A DNA stretch of 64,000 bases from Microbacterium sp. PM5 (GTDB lineage: Bacteria; Actinomycetota; Actinomycetes; Actinomycetales; Microbacteriaceae). The notes under the pieces are model-generated. The model was given only the letters and a program-made list of their open reading frames with translations. It made no database searches and was not told the DNA's origin. The stretch is taken from positions 1,085,737 to 1,149,736 of the forward strand of contig NZ_CP022162.1 in NCBI RefSeq assembly GCF_003293595.1, read 5' to 3'. A program made the translations under genes and the position numbers. Shown here piece by piece: positions 44,712-54,861 of this stretch (its first letter is position 1; each line of letters starts with the position of its first letter).

Positions 44712-46277
44712 ATGCGCATCACAGGCCTCGGCCACGCCGGAATGTTCATCGAGACGACGGGCGGCAGCATCCTGTGCGACCCGGTGATGGGGCCGAGCTT
44801 CTTCGGATCGTGGTTCCCGTTCCCCGACAACCGGGGCCCGGATTGGGAGCGTTTCGGCAAGGCGGACTTCCTCTACATCTCGCACCGTCACCGCGATCAC
44901 TTCGATCCGACACTGCTGGAACGGTACGTGCCGAATGACATCCGGGTCCTGCTACCCGAGTACCCGACCGACGACCTCGAAGTGGACCTGCGCCGCCTCG
45001 GCTACGACAACATCGTCTTCACGCAGGCGGGCCAGACGCTCGAGTACCCCGGCGGGCTGAAGATCATGGTGACGCCGCTGCGTGCGCCGAGCGACGGCCC
45101 GATCGGCGACTCGTCGCTGAGCGTCGACGACGGCACCGCGAGCATCCTCAACCAGAACGACTCGCACCCGCTCGACCTCGAGCGCCTGCTCTCGTTCTCC
45201 AAGCCCGACGCATACTTCACGCAGGTCTCCGGCGCGATCTGGTGGCCCATGGTCTACGACCTGCCGCAGGACTCGAAGCAGCACTTCGCAAAGCTGAAGC
45301 GCGACGCTCAGAACAAGCGCGCGATGTACTACATCGAGAAGGTGGATGCCGAGCACGTCTTCCCCATGGCAGGCCCGCCCATGTTCCTGCGCGACGACCT
45401 GTTCCGCTTCAACGGCTGGGGCGTGGAAGACGACTCGATCTTCACCGATCAGCGCCAGTTCCTCACCCACATGCGCGCCGAGCGTCCGGATCAGAAGGGC
45501 TACGAGTTCGTCCCCGGCACGCAGGTCGACCTCAACGGCGGCACGATCGAGATCACGCAGACTCTCTACACGCCCGAAGAGATCGACCGCGTCTTCGACG
45601 ACAAGTGGGCGTACCTCGCCGAGCAGCGCGACAGCCGTCAGGCGGAGGTCCTCGCCGAGATCGAGACGCGGGCCGAGCCGATGGCACCTGCGGAGATGCT
45701 CGCTGCGCTGCAGGAGTGGTGGGAGCCGCTGCTGCGTCGCGCCCGCACGATCCGCACCGGCGTCGGCGGCAACGTCCGCTTCCGCATCGGCGAGCTCGAC
45801 ATGGTCGTCGATTTCCCGAAAGCGAAAGTGCGCGAGTACGCGGGGGAGGAGTGCATCTACTGGTACACGATCCCCGCCGATCTCGTCTCGACGAACATCC
45901 GTGATCATGAGATCGACTGGTCGAACTCGATCTTCCTGTCGATGCAGTTCGCCGTCGGCCGCAGCGGCAAGTTCAACGAGTTCCTCACCACGTTTCTGAA
46001 GTGCCTGTCCCGCGACCGCATCGAGTACGTCGAGAACTGGTACGCGGAGCAGTCGGATCAGACCGAGGACGCCGAGATCGGCGAGTGGACGGTGCAGCGG
46101 CGCTGCCCCCACCTGCGCGCCGACCTCACCAAGACCGGCAAGATCGAGGACGGCGTACTCACCTGCGCGCTCCACGACTGGAAGTGGGACCTGGCCAGCG
46201 GGCAGTGCCTCACCGCACCCGGGCACCCCATCCGTGCATCTCGGGTGATCGAGACGGCATCCGCGCCGACGACGTAG
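44712..46277 (+). CDS. namH: UDP-N-acetylmuramic acid hydroxylase NamH
   Basis: 521 residues, like mycobacterial NamH (Rv3818). Oxidises the N-acetyl of UDP-MurNAc to N-glycolyl before peptidoglycan assembly. The N-terminal metallo-beta-lactamase-like part has GHAGMFIETTGGSILCDP and SHRHRDHFD (His58, His60, Asp62, His63), then FPFPDN, LRAPSDGPIGDSS and SGAIWWPMVYDLP. The C-terminal Rieske domain has CPH near residues 464-466 and CALH near 484-487, the Cys-x-His and Cys-x2-His pair that holds 2Fe-2S. These segments match NamH closely from recall. Confidence 0.88.
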   Translation: MRITGLGHAGMFIETTGGSILCDPVMGPSFFGSWFPFPDNRGPDWERFGKADFLYISHRHRDHFDPTLLERYVPNDIRVLLPEYPTDDLEVDLRRLGYDNIVFTQAGQTLEYPGGLKIMVTPLRAPSDGPIGDSSLSVDDGTASILNQNDSHPLDLERLLSFSKPDAYFTQVSGAIWWPMVYDLPQDSKQHFAKLKRDAQNKRAMYYIEKVDAEHVFPMAGPPMFLRDDLFRFNGWGVEDDSIFTDQRQFLTHMRAERPDQKGYEFVPGTQVDLNGGTIEITQTLYTPEEIDRVFDDKWAYLAEQRDSRQAEVLAEIETRAEPMAPAEMLAALQEWWEPLLRRARTIRTGVGGNVRFRIGELDMVVDFPKAKVREYAGEECIYWYTIPADLVSTNIRDHEIDWSNSIFLSMQFAVGRSGKFNEFLTTFLKCLSRDRIEYVENWYAEQSDQTEDAEIGEWTVQRRCPHLRADLTKTGKIEDGVLTCALHDWKWDLASGQCLTAPGHPIRASRVIETASAPTT

Positions 46278-46408
46278 TCCGTCGCCGACACGCGCATCAC
46301 GTCTCCAGCGACACCGCACGCCGCGCGCGCGTGCTCTCATCCACTTCGCACGCCTGTCCTAGAGTGAGCGTGAACAGCACACCCGCGGTGCGCGAGGGGA
46401 ACCGTGAC

Positions 46409-46810
46409 ATGAGAATCGACCCGCTGCACCTCGTCGACGTGTTCGTCTACCTGGTGATCCTCAACCTCACCGCGCAGTTCGTCCCGAGCGTCATCTCGGA
46501 GAGCTTTGCCGTCTCGCTGGCGACGGCGATCATGCTGAAGCTCGTCCTCGAGGTCGTGCTGCGCGTCAAGAAGGCGGTCGTGGCGCGCCTGCGTGCAGCC
46601 TCGACGACCGCGCGGCGTCTGACCTCGGTCGTGATGCTCGTGCTGATCCTGCCCGGCAGCAAGTTCGTCGTGCTGTGGCTGGAGGACGTGCTGTTCGGCG
46701 ACGCCGTGTCACTCGGCGGGTTCTGGCCGGTGACGCTGCTCGTGCTCACTCTCACCGCCGCCCGCGCCGGTGTGCGACGGGCGGTCGCACCGGGGCGATC
46801 CACAACCTGA
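46409..46810 (+). CDS. Small membrane protein, function unknown
   Basis: 133 residues with hydrophobic segments near 8-30, 35-52, 70-90 and 98-118 and a basic middle (RVKKAVVARLRAASTTARR). I recognise no family. It stands between namH and pyrR with CGAGGGGA upstream. It might assist an envelope process with namH, but nothing in the sequence shows this. Confidence 0.6.
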   Translation: MRIDPLHLVDVFVYLVILNLTAQFVPSVISESFAVSLATAIMLKLVLEVVLRVKKAVVARLRAASTTARRLTSVVMLVLILPGSKFVVLWLEDVLFGDAVSLGGFWPVTLLVLTLTAARAGVRRAVAPGRSTT

Positions 46811-46828
46811 GGTGCCGCACGGGTCGGG

Positions 46829-46834
46829 TAGAGT
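46829..46834 (+). promoter_or_regulatory. -10 box TAGAGT of the pyr operon
   Basis: TAGAGT; the transcript would start near 46841, giving a leader of about 52 bases that holds the PyrR hairpin. Confidence 0.55.
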
Positions 46835-46861
46835 GGAGTCAAACCACAGCAACCTTTAACA

Positions 46862-46877
46862 CCGTCCAGAGAGGCGG
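46862..46877 (+). promoter_or_regulatory. PyrR-binding RNA hairpin in the pyr leader
   Basis: CCG-T-CC, loop AGAGA, GG-CGG: the sequence TCCAGAGAGGC matches the conserved core of PyrR binding loops (ARUCCxGNGAGGYU), with the typical bulged U and purine loop. AGGGAG (46881-46886), the pyrR ribosome-binding site, starts four bases later. With no terminator after it, control is probably at translation, as described in mycobacteria: PyrR bound with UMP blocks ribosome entry. Confidence 0.75.
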
Positions 46878-46892
46878 AGAAGGGAGCGGCGG

Positions 46893-47432
46893 ATGAGCAC
46901 CGGTAACACGCGTACCGTGATGCAGACAGCCGACATCGCCCGCGCACTGACTCGGATCTCCCACGAGATCCTGGAGTCCAACAAGGGGGCCGATGATCTC
47001 GTCCTCCTCGGCATCCCGACTCGGGGGGTGACCCTCGCCGGACGCATCGGCGCCCTCCTCGGCGACATCTCCGGTACCTCCGTGCCGGTCGGTGCCCTGG
47101 ACGTGACGATGTACCGGGACGACTTGCACCGCAATCCCACGCGGACTCCGCGTCCGACGCAGATCCCGGCCGGGGGCGTGGACGGCAAGACCGTCGTCCT
47201 GGTCGACGATGTGCTCTTCTCGGGGCGCAGCATCAGGGCCGCCCTCGACGCACTCGGCGACATCGGACGCCCGGCCGCCGTGCGGCTCGCGATCCTCGTC
47301 GACCGCGGGCACCGCGAACTGCCGATCCGGCCCGACTTCGTCGGCAAGAACCTCCCGAGCGCCCGCAGCGAGCGCGTCAACGTGCACCTGGCCGACGTCG
47401 ACGGCATCGAAGAGGTGACGATCGCGTCATGA
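46893..47432 (+). CDS. pyrR: PyrR regulator and uracil phosphoribosyltransferase
   Basis: 179 residues. Binds pyr mRNA when UMP is high and also makes UMP from uracil and PRPP. The PRPP motif is [36 protein letters not shown] and [23 protein letters not shown] are PyrR features. Its own mRNA leader carries the binding hairpin, so it regulates its own operon. Overlaps pyrB by 4 bp. Confidence 0.96.
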   Translation: MSTGNTRTVMQTADIARALTRISHEILESNKGADDLVLLGIPTRGVTLAGRIGALLGDISGTSVPVGALDVTMYRDDLHRNPTRTPRPTQIPAGGVDGKTVVLVDDVLFSGRSIRAALDALGDIGRPAAVRLAILVDRGHRELPIRPDFVGKNLPSARSERVNVHLADVDGIEEVTIAS

Positions 47433-48409
47433 GGCACCTGCTCGACACCCGCACCCTCGCTCGCGAGGACGCCCTGCGCATCCTGGACGTCGCCGAAGAC
47501 ATGCGCGACACCCAGTCGCGCGAGATCAAGAAGCTGCCCACGCTGCGCGGCAAGACGATCGTCAACCTCTTCTTCGAAGACTCCACTCGCACCCGCATAT
47601 CCTTCGAGGCAGCGGCCAAGCGCCTGTCGGCCGACGTGATCAACTTCTCCGCAAAGGGCTCCAGCGTGAGCAAGGGCGAGTCGCTGCAGGACACCACCCA
47701 GACGCTGCAGGCGATGGGCGCGGATGCCGTGGTCATCCGTCACGGCGCCTCCGGTGCTCCGCAGACGCTCGCGACCAGCGGCTGGATCACCGCCGGCGTC
47801 GTCAACGCCGGAGACGGCACCCACGAGCACCCGACACAGGCGCTCCTGGACGCGTTCACCATCCGCAAGCGCCGCTTCGGCGACGACAGCCGAGGCCGCG
47901 ACCTCGCCGGTGTGCACGTGGCCATCGTGGGGGACATCCTGCACTCGCGCGTCGCCCGCTCCAACGTGTGGCTGCTGCACACGCTCGGGGCCCAGGTCAC
48001 CCTCGTGGCGCCCCCGACGCTGGTTCCACAGGACGTGTCGCGATGGCCGGCTCGCGTCGTCTACGACCTCGACGAGGCACTGGCGGCACGCCCCGACGCG
48101 GTCATGATGCTGCGAATCCAGCTGGAACGCATGAGCGCGGCGTATTTCCCGACTGAACGGGAGTATTCCCGTCGATGGGGACTGGACGCGAGGCGTCTGG
48201 CCACTCTGGCGGACGGTAGCATTGTGATGCACCCGGGCCCCATGAACCGGGGCTTGGAGATCTCCGCCGACGCCGCCGATTCCCCACGATCGACCGTGCT
48301 CGAGCAGGTCGCGAACGGCGTGTCGGTGCGGATGGCGGTGCTGTACCTGGTGCTGGCCGGAGAACGTTCCGGCGAGCGCGACACGAACGCAGAGGAGCAC
48401 ACCCCGTGA
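47429..48409 (+). CDS. pyrB: Aspartate carbamoyltransferase catalytic subunit
   Basis: 326 residues. Joins carbamoyl phosphate and aspartate. Carbamoyl phosphate site [40 protein letters not shown], and late [10 protein letters not shown]. No pyrI is present, as in other actinobacteria, so allosteric control by a regulatory subunit is absent. ATG overlaps pyrR and its stop overlaps pyrC. Confidence 0.97.
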   Translation: MRHLLDTRTLAREDALRILDVAEDMRDTQSREIKKLPTLRGKTIVNLFFEDSTRTRISFEAAAKRLSADVINFSAKGSSVSKGESLQDTTQTLQAMGADAVVIRHGASGAPQTLATSGWITAGVVNAGDGTHEHPTQALLDAFTIRKRRFGDDSRGRDLAGVHVAIVGDILHSRVARSNVWLLHTLGAQVTLVAPPTLVPQDVSRWPARVVYDLDEALAARPDAVMMLRIQLERMSAAYFPTEREYSRRWGLDARRLATLADGSIVMHPGPMNRGLEISADAADSPRSTVLEQVANGVSVRMAVLYLVLAGERSGERDTNAEEHTP

Positions 48410-49737
48410 CGGTTCGACACCCCTCGGCGCGCCCGACGATCATCCGCGGGGCCCGTGTGGGCGACGAGGCGGCGACGGATCTCCTTCTCGAAGACGGCCT
48501 GATCAGTCAGGTCGGCAGCGGCCTGAGCCGCGCCGGCGCCGACATCGTGGATGCCGACGGCCTGATCGCCCTGCCGGGCCTGGTCGATCTGCACGTGCAC
48601 CTGCGCGAGCCCGGCTACGAGGCGTCGGAGACGGTGCTGACCGGCTCGCGCGCCGCGGCCGCCGGTGGCTTCACGACCGTCTTCGCCATGCCGAACACCT
48701 CGCCCGTCGCCGACACCGCGGGCGTCGTCGAGCAGGAGCTCGCCCTCGGCGAAGCGGCCGGCTACGTGCACGTGCAGCCGATCGGCGCCGTGACCGTCGG
48801 CCAGAAGGGCGAGCGGCTTGCGGAGCTCGGTGCGATGGCGTCCTCGCGGGCCCGCGTGCGCGTCTTCAGCGACGACGGCTTCTGCGTCTTCGACCCGCTC
48901 ATCATGCGTCGCGCACTCGAATACGTGAAGGCATTCGACGGCGTCGTCGCCCAGCACGCGCAGGACCCCCGCTTGACCGAGGGCGCCCAGATGAACGAGG
49001 GCGCCGTGTCGGCCGAGCTCGGCCTGACCGGATGGCCGGCGGTCGCCGAGGAGTCGATCATCGCCCGTGACGTCCTTCTCGCCGAGCACGTCGGCTCGCG
49101 TCTGCACGTGTGCCACCTCTCGACGGCCGGTTCGGTCGACATCATCCGCTGGGCCAAGAAGCGCGGGGTGAACGTGACCGCCGAAGTCACCCCCCACCAC
49201 CTGCTGCTGACCGAGGAGCTCGTGCGCGGCTATGACGCCCGCTACAAGGTCAATCCGCCGCTGCGCCGCGACGAGGACGTGCAAGCGGTGCGCGAAGGCC
49301 TCGCGGACGGCACGATCGACATCGTCGCGACCGACCACGCGCCGCATCCGGCGGAGGCGAAGTCGTGCGAGTGGCAGGCGGCGGCCAACGGCATGGTCGG
49401 GCTGGAATCCGCCCTGCGCGTCGTGCACCAGGCGATGGTGCAGACGGGGATGCTGTCCTGGGACGACGTGGCCCGCGTGATGTCGGCCGCCCCAGCGCGC
49501 ATCGGACGGCTCGAGGATGCCGGCACGCCGCTGGCCGTTGGCGCCCCGGCATCCCTCACGCTGTACGACCCCGCCCCGGTGCGAACGTTCGGCCGCGACG
49601 ACCTGAGGGGACGGAGCATCAACTCGCCCTACCTCGGACGGGAGCTTCCCGGCGAGGTGCGGTGGACGTTCTTCCGCGGAGCCGCGACGGTCACCGACGG
49701 CGTCGTGGCCCCGACCATGGGGGAGGAGCGCGCATGA
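48406..49737 (+). CDS. pyrC: Dihydroorotase
   Basis: 443 residues. Class I dihydroorotase closing carbamoyl aspartate to dihydroorotate. Metal ligands in [50 protein letters not shown], and [17 protein letters not shown] start within pyrB. It ends in ATGA with the next gene, which encodes a short membrane protein. Confidence 0.96.
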   Translation: MTVRHPSARPTIIRGARVGDEAATDLLLEDGLISQVGSGLSRAGADIVDADGLIALPGLVDLHVHLREPGYEASETVLTGSRAAAAGGFTTVFAMPNTSPVADTAGVVEQELALGEAAGYVHVQPIGAVTVGQKGERLAELGAMASSRARVRVFSDDGFCVFDPLIMRRALEYVKAFDGVVAQHAQDPRLTEGAQMNEGAVSAELGLTGWPAVAEESIIARDVLLAEHVGSRLHVCHLSTAGSVDIIRWAKKRGVNVTAEVTPHHLLLTEELVRGYDARYKVNPPLRRDEDVQAVREGLADGTIDIVATDHAPHPAEAKSCEWQAAANGMVGLESALRVVHQAMVQTGMLSWDDVARVMSAAPARIGRLEDAGTPLAVGAPASLTLYDPAPVRTFGRDDLRGRSINSPYLGRELPGEVRWTFFRGAATVTDGVVAPTMGEERA

Positions 49738-50282
49738 ACCGCGAAGGTGCCCTTCTCGTCATGATCGCCGTCGCGGTCGCCCTCCTGGCGCTCGGGGCAT
49801 TCGCGTGGCGACGACGATCGCGGCGGGATGCCGGGATCGTCGCGCCCTTCGGCGAGGCGCCGGAAGCCGCCGCCGTCCAGACAGCGACGAGCGGGTTCTA
49901 CGTCGCCACCACGCGGCACGGCGAGGCGCTGGAGCGCCTCGCGATCCGCGGACTGGGCTTCCGCTCGCGCGTCGACGTCACGGTCACCGACCGCGGCGTG
50001 GCGCTCGACCTCGTCGGTCAGCCGCGGATGTTCGTCGCCACCGCGAGCATCGACTCGGTCGGCCTGGCCACCACGGCCATCGACCGCGTCGTCGAGCCGG
50101 GCGGCCTCGTCCGCCTCTCGTGGCGCGCCGAGCGCACCGACGGAACGTCCGAAACGGTCGACAGCTACCTCCGCCCGCAGGACCAGTCCGCTCAGGCACT
50201 GGCCGCTGCGATCACCGCCATCCTGCCGCCCTCCACCGCGACAGATCAGATCTCCACACCTTCGACGGGAAACGCCGCATGA
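49734..50282 (+). CDS. Membrane protein between pyrC and carA
   Basis: 182 residues: one N-terminal helix (about 6-24), a short basic stop-transfer, then a soluble beta-rich domain with [21 protein letters not shown] that looks PH- or OB-like. Actinobacteria, including mycobacteria (Rv1382), keep a small membrane protein at this position of the pyr operon; its role is unknown. It overlaps both neighbours by 4 bp, so it is co-made with the pathway enzymes. Confidence 0.75.
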   Translation: MNREGALLVMIAVAVALLALGAFAWRRRSRRDAGIVAPFGEAPEAAAVQTATSGFYVATTRHGEALERLAIRGLGFRSRVDVTVTDRGVALDLVGQPRMFVATASIDSVGLATTAIDRVVEPGGLVRLSWRAERTDGTSETVDSYLRPQDQSAQALAAAITAILPPSTATDQISTPSTGNAA

Positions 50283-51547
50283 CCTTCTTGCTCGACCCCG
50301 CCGTCCTCGTCCTCGAAGACGGTTCACGCCACCCCGGACGCGCGTACGGCGCGCGGGGCACCACTCTCGGCGAGGTGGTCTTCTCCACCGGGATGACCGG
50401 ATACCAGGAGACCCTCACCGACCCCTCCTACGCGGGACAGATCGTCCTGCAGACCGCGCCGCACATCGGCAACACCGGCATGAACGGCGAAGACCCCGAG
50501 TCGCGCCGCATCTGGGTCGCCGGCTACATCGTGCGCGACCCCTCGCGTGTCGTGTCCAACTGGCGCGCCGACGAGTCGCTCGACGACGCGCTCGTGCGCG
50601 ACGGCATCGTCGGCATCGCCGGCGTCGACACCCGCGCGGTCACGCGCGTACTGCGGTCGTCGGGTTCCATGCGCGGCGGCGTGTTCTCCGGAGAGGCCGC
50701 GACGCTCGACCCCGAGGAGCAGCTGCGCATCGTGCGGGAGGCACCGCAGATGGCGGGACAGAACCTGTCGGCTGAGGTGTCGGTCCGCGAGGTCGAGGTC
50801 ACGCCCGCAGCAGAGAGCGTCGAACGCCTCGGCGCGCTCGCGGTCCTCGATCTCGGTGTCAAGCGCGCGACCGTGCTGAACCTCGCGGCCCGCGGGTTCG
50901 ATGTGCACGTGCTGCCGCAGTCGGTCACGATCGACGAGATCCGCGCGATCGATCCGGTGGCGGTGTTCTACTCGAACGGTCCGGGTGACCCGGCGGCATC
51001 CGACGACCACGTCGCGCTGCTGCGCAACGTGCTCGACGACGGCCTGCCCTTCTTCGGCATCTGCTTCGGCAACCAGCTGCTCGGGCGCGCGCTCGGCTTC
51101 GGCACCTACAAGCTGCCGTTCGGACACCGCGGCATCAACCAACCGGTGCTCGACAAGCAGACCGGCCGGGTGGAGATCACCGCCCACAACCACGGCTTCG
51201 CCGTCGATGCGCCGCTGGAGGGCGAGACCCTCAGCCCGAACGGCTACGGCCGCGTCGAGGTGAGCCACGTCGGGCTCAACGACAACGTCGTGGAGGGGCT
51301 GCGCGCACTGGACATCCCGGCGTTCAGCGTGCAGTACCACCCCGAGGCCGCCGGCGGCCCGCACGACGCCAACTACCTCTTCGACCGCTTCGCCGACATG
51401 GTGCGGTCGCACCGCGCCGCGGCATCCAGCCATGTCCCACTTTCTGCTGCCTCCGCAGGCTCCGGAGAGCACCAATCGGGACATCGAGGGACAGAAGTGG
51501 GACACGCACAGCAAGAAGTGGGACACGAAGGAGAGGGCAAGAACTGA
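50279..51547 (+). CDS. carA: Carbamoyl-phosphate synthase small (glutaminase) subunit
   Basis: 422 residues. Supplies ammonia from glutamine to CarB. N-terminal [34 protein letters not shown], the glutaminase nucleophile in [15 protein letters not shown] (Cys about 262), and [18 protein letters not shown] near the end. The last 40 or so residues (from [12 protein letters not shown] onward, ending in VGHEGEGKN) are not family-like: they are encoded by the inverted repeat at 51434-51524. The enzyme proper therefore ends near MVRSHRAAA. It overlaps carB by one base. Confidence 0.95.
   Translation: MTFLLDPAVLVLEDGSRHPGRAYGARGTTLGEVVFSTGMTGYQETLTDPSYAGQIVLQTAPHIGNTGMNGEDPESRRIWVAGYIVRDPSRVVSNWRADESLDDALVRDGIVGIAGVDTRAVTRVLRSSGSMRGGVFSGEAATLDPEEQLRIVREAPQMAGQNLSAEVSVREVEVTPAAESVERLGALAVLDLGVKRATVLNLAARGFDVHVLPQSVTIDEIRAIDPVAVFYSNGPGDPAASDDHVALLRNVLDDGLPFFGICFGNQLLGRALGFGTYKLPFGHRGINQPVLDKQTGRVEITAHNHGFAVDAPLEGETLSPNGYGRVEVSHVGLNDNVVEGLRALDIPAFSVQYHPEAAGGPHDANYLFDRFADMVRSHRAAASSHVPLSAASAGSGEHQSGHRGTEVGHAQQEVGHEGEGKN
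51434..51524. repeat. Inverted repeat inside the carA 3' end
   Basis: GTCCCACTTTCTGCTG (51434-51449) is the near reverse complement of CAGCAAGAAGTGGGAC (51509-51524), and a third GAAGTGGGAC lies at 51494-51503. The 16-bp arms enclose about 60 bases. This is a REP/BIME-like structure that is read through as the carA C-terminus. Two bases after it, AAGGAG (51528-51533) and GAGAGGG supply the carB ribosome-binding site. Confidence 0.75.
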
Positions 51548-54500
51548 TGCCCAAGCGCGACGACATCAAGAGCGTCCTCGTCATCGGCTCCGGCCCGATC
51601 GTGATCGGCCAAGCCTGTGAATTCGACTACTCGGGAACCCAGGCCTGCCGCGTGCTGCGCGAGGAGGGCGTGCGCGTCATCCTCGTGAACTCGAACCCGG
51701 CCACGATCATGACCGATCCCGACTTCGCGGACGCGACCTACATCGAACCCATCACGCCCGCCGTGATCGAAACGATCATCCAGAAGGAGAAGCCGGACGC
51801 GATCCTGCCGACCCTCGGCGGACAGACGGCCCTCAACGCGGCGATGGCCCTTCACGAGCAGGGGATCCTCGAAAAGTACGACGTCGAGCTCATCGGCGCC
51901 AAGGTCGACGCCATCCGCAAGGGTGAGGACCGTCAGATCTTCAAGCAGCTCGTGCTGGATGCCGGTGCCGATGTCGCCCGCAGCGTCATCTGTCACACGA
52001 TGGACGACCTGCTCGCCGGCGCCGCGGAGCTCGGCTACCCCCTCGTCGTGCGGCCCTCGTTCACGATGGGCGGCCTCGGCTCGGGCTTCGCCTACGACGA
52101 GCAGGACCTTCGCCGCATCGGCGGTGCGGGCCTGCGCGACTCGCCGACCACCGAGGTGCTGCTGGAGGAGTCGATCCTCGGGTGGAAGGAGTACGAGCTC
52201 GAACTCATGCGCGACATGGCCGACAACACGGTCGTCGTCTGCTCCATCGAGAACGTCGACCCCGTCGGCGTGCACACCGGCGACTCCATCACGGTGGCGC
52301 CCGCACTGACCCTCACCGACCGCGAATACCAGAAGCTGCGCGACATCGGCATCGACATCATCCGCGCCGTGGGCGTGGACACCGGCGGCTGCAACATCCA
52401 GTTCGCCGTCGACCCGGCATCCGGTCGCATCATCGTCATCGAGATGAACCCGCGCGTCTCGCGCTCGTCGGCCCTCGCCTCCAAGGCGACCGGTTTCCCG
52501 ATCGCCAAGCTCGCGGCCAAGCTCGCCATCGGCTACCGCCTCGACGAGGTGCCCAACGACATCACGAAGGCGACGCCGGCCAGCTTCGAGCCGACGCTCG
52601 ACTACGTCGTCGTCAAGGTGCCGCGCTTCAACTTCGAGAAGTTCCCCAACGCCGATGCGACCCTCACGACCACCATGAAGTCGGTCGGCGAGGCCATGGC
52701 GATCGGGCGCAACTACACGACCGCGCTGCAGAAGGCGCTGCGCTCGCTCGAGAAGCGCGGATCGAGCTTCCACTGGGGCGAGGAGGCTCGATCGGTGGAG
52801 GAGCTTCTCGAGATCGCGAAGACGCCCACCGACGGCCGCATCGTCACGCTGCAGCAGGCGATGCGCAAGGGCGCGAGCGTCGAGCAGGCGTTCGAGGCCA
52901 CGAAGATCGACCCGTGGTTCCTCGACCAGATGGCGCTCATCAACGAGGTCGCCGCGTTCGTGCAGGCGGCACCCGAGCTCGATGCCGCGACGCTCCGCCT
53001 CGCGAAGGAGCACGGCTTCAGTGACGCCCAGCTCGCGCAGCTGCGCGGTGTCAGTGAGGCCGAGATCCGCGGCGTGCGTTACGGCCTCGGCATCCGTCCG
53101 GTCTACAAGACGGTCGACACCTGCGCGGGGGAGTTCCCGGCGCTCACGCCGTACCACTACTCCAGCTACGACCACGAGACCGAGGTCACGCCCAGCGAGC
53201 GCACGAAGGTCGTCATCATCGGATCGGGCCCGAACCGCATCGGCCAGGGCGTCGAGTTCGACTACTCGTGCGTGCACGCCTCGTTCGCCCTGTCGGATGC
53301 CGGGTACGAGACGATCATGGTCAACTGCAATCCCGAGACCGTCTCGACCGACTACGACACGAGCGACCGGCTCTACTTCGAACCGCTGACGCTCGAGGAC
53401 GTGCTCGAGGTGCTGCACGCCGAGGCCCAGTCCGGAACGATCCTGGGCGTCGTGTGCCAGCTCGGCGGCCAGACACCGCTGGGACTGGCGAAGGGCATCG
53501 AGGAGGCCGGGTACACGATCCTCGGCACCTCGCCGGCCGCGATCGACATCGCGGAGGAGCGGGAGCTGTTCTCCCAGCTGCTCGACCGCGCCGGTCTGGT
53601 CGCCCCGCGCCACGACACCGCGATCGACGAGGCCGGCGCCGTCGCGATCGCCGAGGAGATCGGCTACCCCGTGCTCGTGCGCCCCAGCTTCGTGCTCGGC
53701 GGTCGCGGCATGGAGATCGTCTACGACACCGAGAGCCTGCGCGACTACTTCGTCCGCACCGCCGGCGAGGTCGTCATCGAGGAGGGCAAACCGCTGCTGG
53801 TCGACCGCTTCCTCGACGACGCGATCGAGCTCGATGTCGATGCGCTCTACGACGGACACGAGCTCTACATCGGTGGCGTCATGGAGCATCTCGAGGAAGC
53901 CGGCATCCACTCCGGCGACTCGTCGTGCACCCTGCCGCCCATCTCGCTCGGCCGCACCGAGATCGACCGCGTCCGCGCGGCGACCCATGCGATCGCCGAA
54001 GGTGTCGGTGTCCGCGGACTGCTGAACGTGCAGTTCGCCGTCTCCGCCGGTGTCCTGTACGTCATCGAGGCGAACCCGCGGGCCTCGCGCACCGTGCCGT
54101 TCGTCTCCAAGGCGCTCGGCATTCCGCTCGCCAAGGCCGCCTCCCGCATCATGGCCGGCGCCACCGTGGCCGAGTTGAAGGCCGAAGGACTGCTTCCCCT
54201 CGAGGACGGCTCGCGGGTTCCGCTGGATGCGCCGGTCGCCGTCAAGGAGGCCGTGCTGCCGTTCAAGCGCTTCCGGACCGCCGACGGCCACACGGTCGAC
54301 TCGGTCCTGGGCCCGGAGATGCGCTCCACCGGGGAGGTCATGGGCATCGACCGCGACTTCCCGACCGCGTTCGCGAAGAGTCAGGCCGCGGCCTACGGCG
54401 GCATGCCGACGGCGGGAACCGTCTTCCTCTCGGTCGCCGACGACGACAAGCGCGCCGTCATCCTGCCGGCGCACCGCCTGCAGGAGCTCGGCTTCCGCCT

Positions 54501-54861
54501 CATCGCGACCGAGGGCACCGCCGAGATCCTGGCTCGCAACGGCATCCGTGTCGGCGTGGTGGGCAAGTACTCCGAAACGCAGGAGTCGGGTGAACGCAAC
54601 GTCGTCGATCTCATCAACGCCGGAGAGATCGACATCGTCGTGAACACGCCCTCCGGAGGCATCGCCCGCGCCGACGGATATGAGATCCGGGCAGCGGCGG
54701 TGGCGGCGGACAAAGCCCTGTTCACCACGATGGCCGTCCTCGGCGCCGCCGTCAGCGCGCTGCCGGTGCTGCGTGAGGGCTTCGCGGTGCGCAGCCTCCA
54801 GGAGTACGCCCGCGACCGGTCCGACGCCCTGGCCGCCGCCGAGCAGCGGGCGGCCGTGTGA
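51547..54861 (+). CDS. carB: Carbamoyl-phosphate synthase large subunit
   Basis: 1104 residues with the two homologous ATP-grasp halves. First half: [32 protein letters not shown] and [18 protein letters not shown]; second half begins near residue 555 with [20 protein letters not shown] and contains [22 protein letters not shown]; the MGS-like allosteric domain is near 960-1075 with [13 protein letters not shown] and VVNTPSGG. Slightly longer than E. coli CarB (1073). It shares one base with carA and four with pyrF. Confidence 0.97.
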   Translation: MPKRDDIKSVLVIGSGPIVIGQACEFDYSGTQACRVLREEGVRVILVNSNPATIMTDPDFADATYIEPITPAVIETIIQKEKPDAILPTLGGQTALNAAMALHEQGILEKYDVELIGAKVDAIRKGEDRQIFKQLVLDAGADVARSVICHTMDDLLAGAAELGYPLVVRPSFTMGGLGSGFAYDEQDLRRIGGAGLRDSPTTEVLLEESILGWKEYELELMRDMADNTVVVCSIENVDPVGVHTGDSITVAPALTLTDREYQKLRDIGIDIIRAVGVDTGGCNIQFAVDPASGRIIVIEMNPRVSRSSALASKATGFPIAKLAAKLAIGYRLDEVPNDITKATPASFEPTLDYVVVKVPRFNFEKFPNADATLTTTMKSVGEAMAIGRNYTTALQKALRSLEKRGSSFHWGEEARSVEELLEIAKTPTDGRIVTLQQAMRKGASVEQAFEATKIDPWFLDQMALINEVAAFVQAAPELDAATLRLAKEHGFSDAQLAQLRGVSEAEIRGVRYGLGIRPVYKTVDTCAGEFPALTPYHYSSYDHETEVTPSERTKVVIIGSGPNRIGQGVEFDYSCVHASFALSDAGYETIMVNCNPETVSTDYDTSDRLYFEPLTLEDVLEVLHAEAQSGTILGVVCQLGGQTPLGLAKGIEEAGYTILGTSPAAIDIAEERELFSQLLDRAGLVAPRHDTAIDEAGAVAIAEEIGYPVLVRPSFVLGGRGMEIVYDTESLRDYFVRTAGEVVIEEGKPLLVDRFLDDAIELDVDALYDGHELYIGGVMEHLEEAGIHSGDSSCTLPPISLGRTEIDRVRAATHAIAEGVGVRGLLNVQFAVSAGVLYVIEANPRASRTVPFVSKALGIPLAKAASRIMAGATVAELKAEGLLPLEDGSRVPLDAPVAVKEAVLPFKRFRTADGHTVDSVLGPEMRSTGEVMGIDRDFPTAFAKSQAAAYGGMPTAGTVFLSVADDDKRAVILPAHRLQELGFRLIATEGTAEILARNGIRVGVVGKYSETQESGERNVVDLINAGEIDIVVNTPSGGIARADGYEIRAAAVAADKALFTTMAVLGAAVSALPVLREGFAVRSLQEYARDRSDALAAAEQRAAV

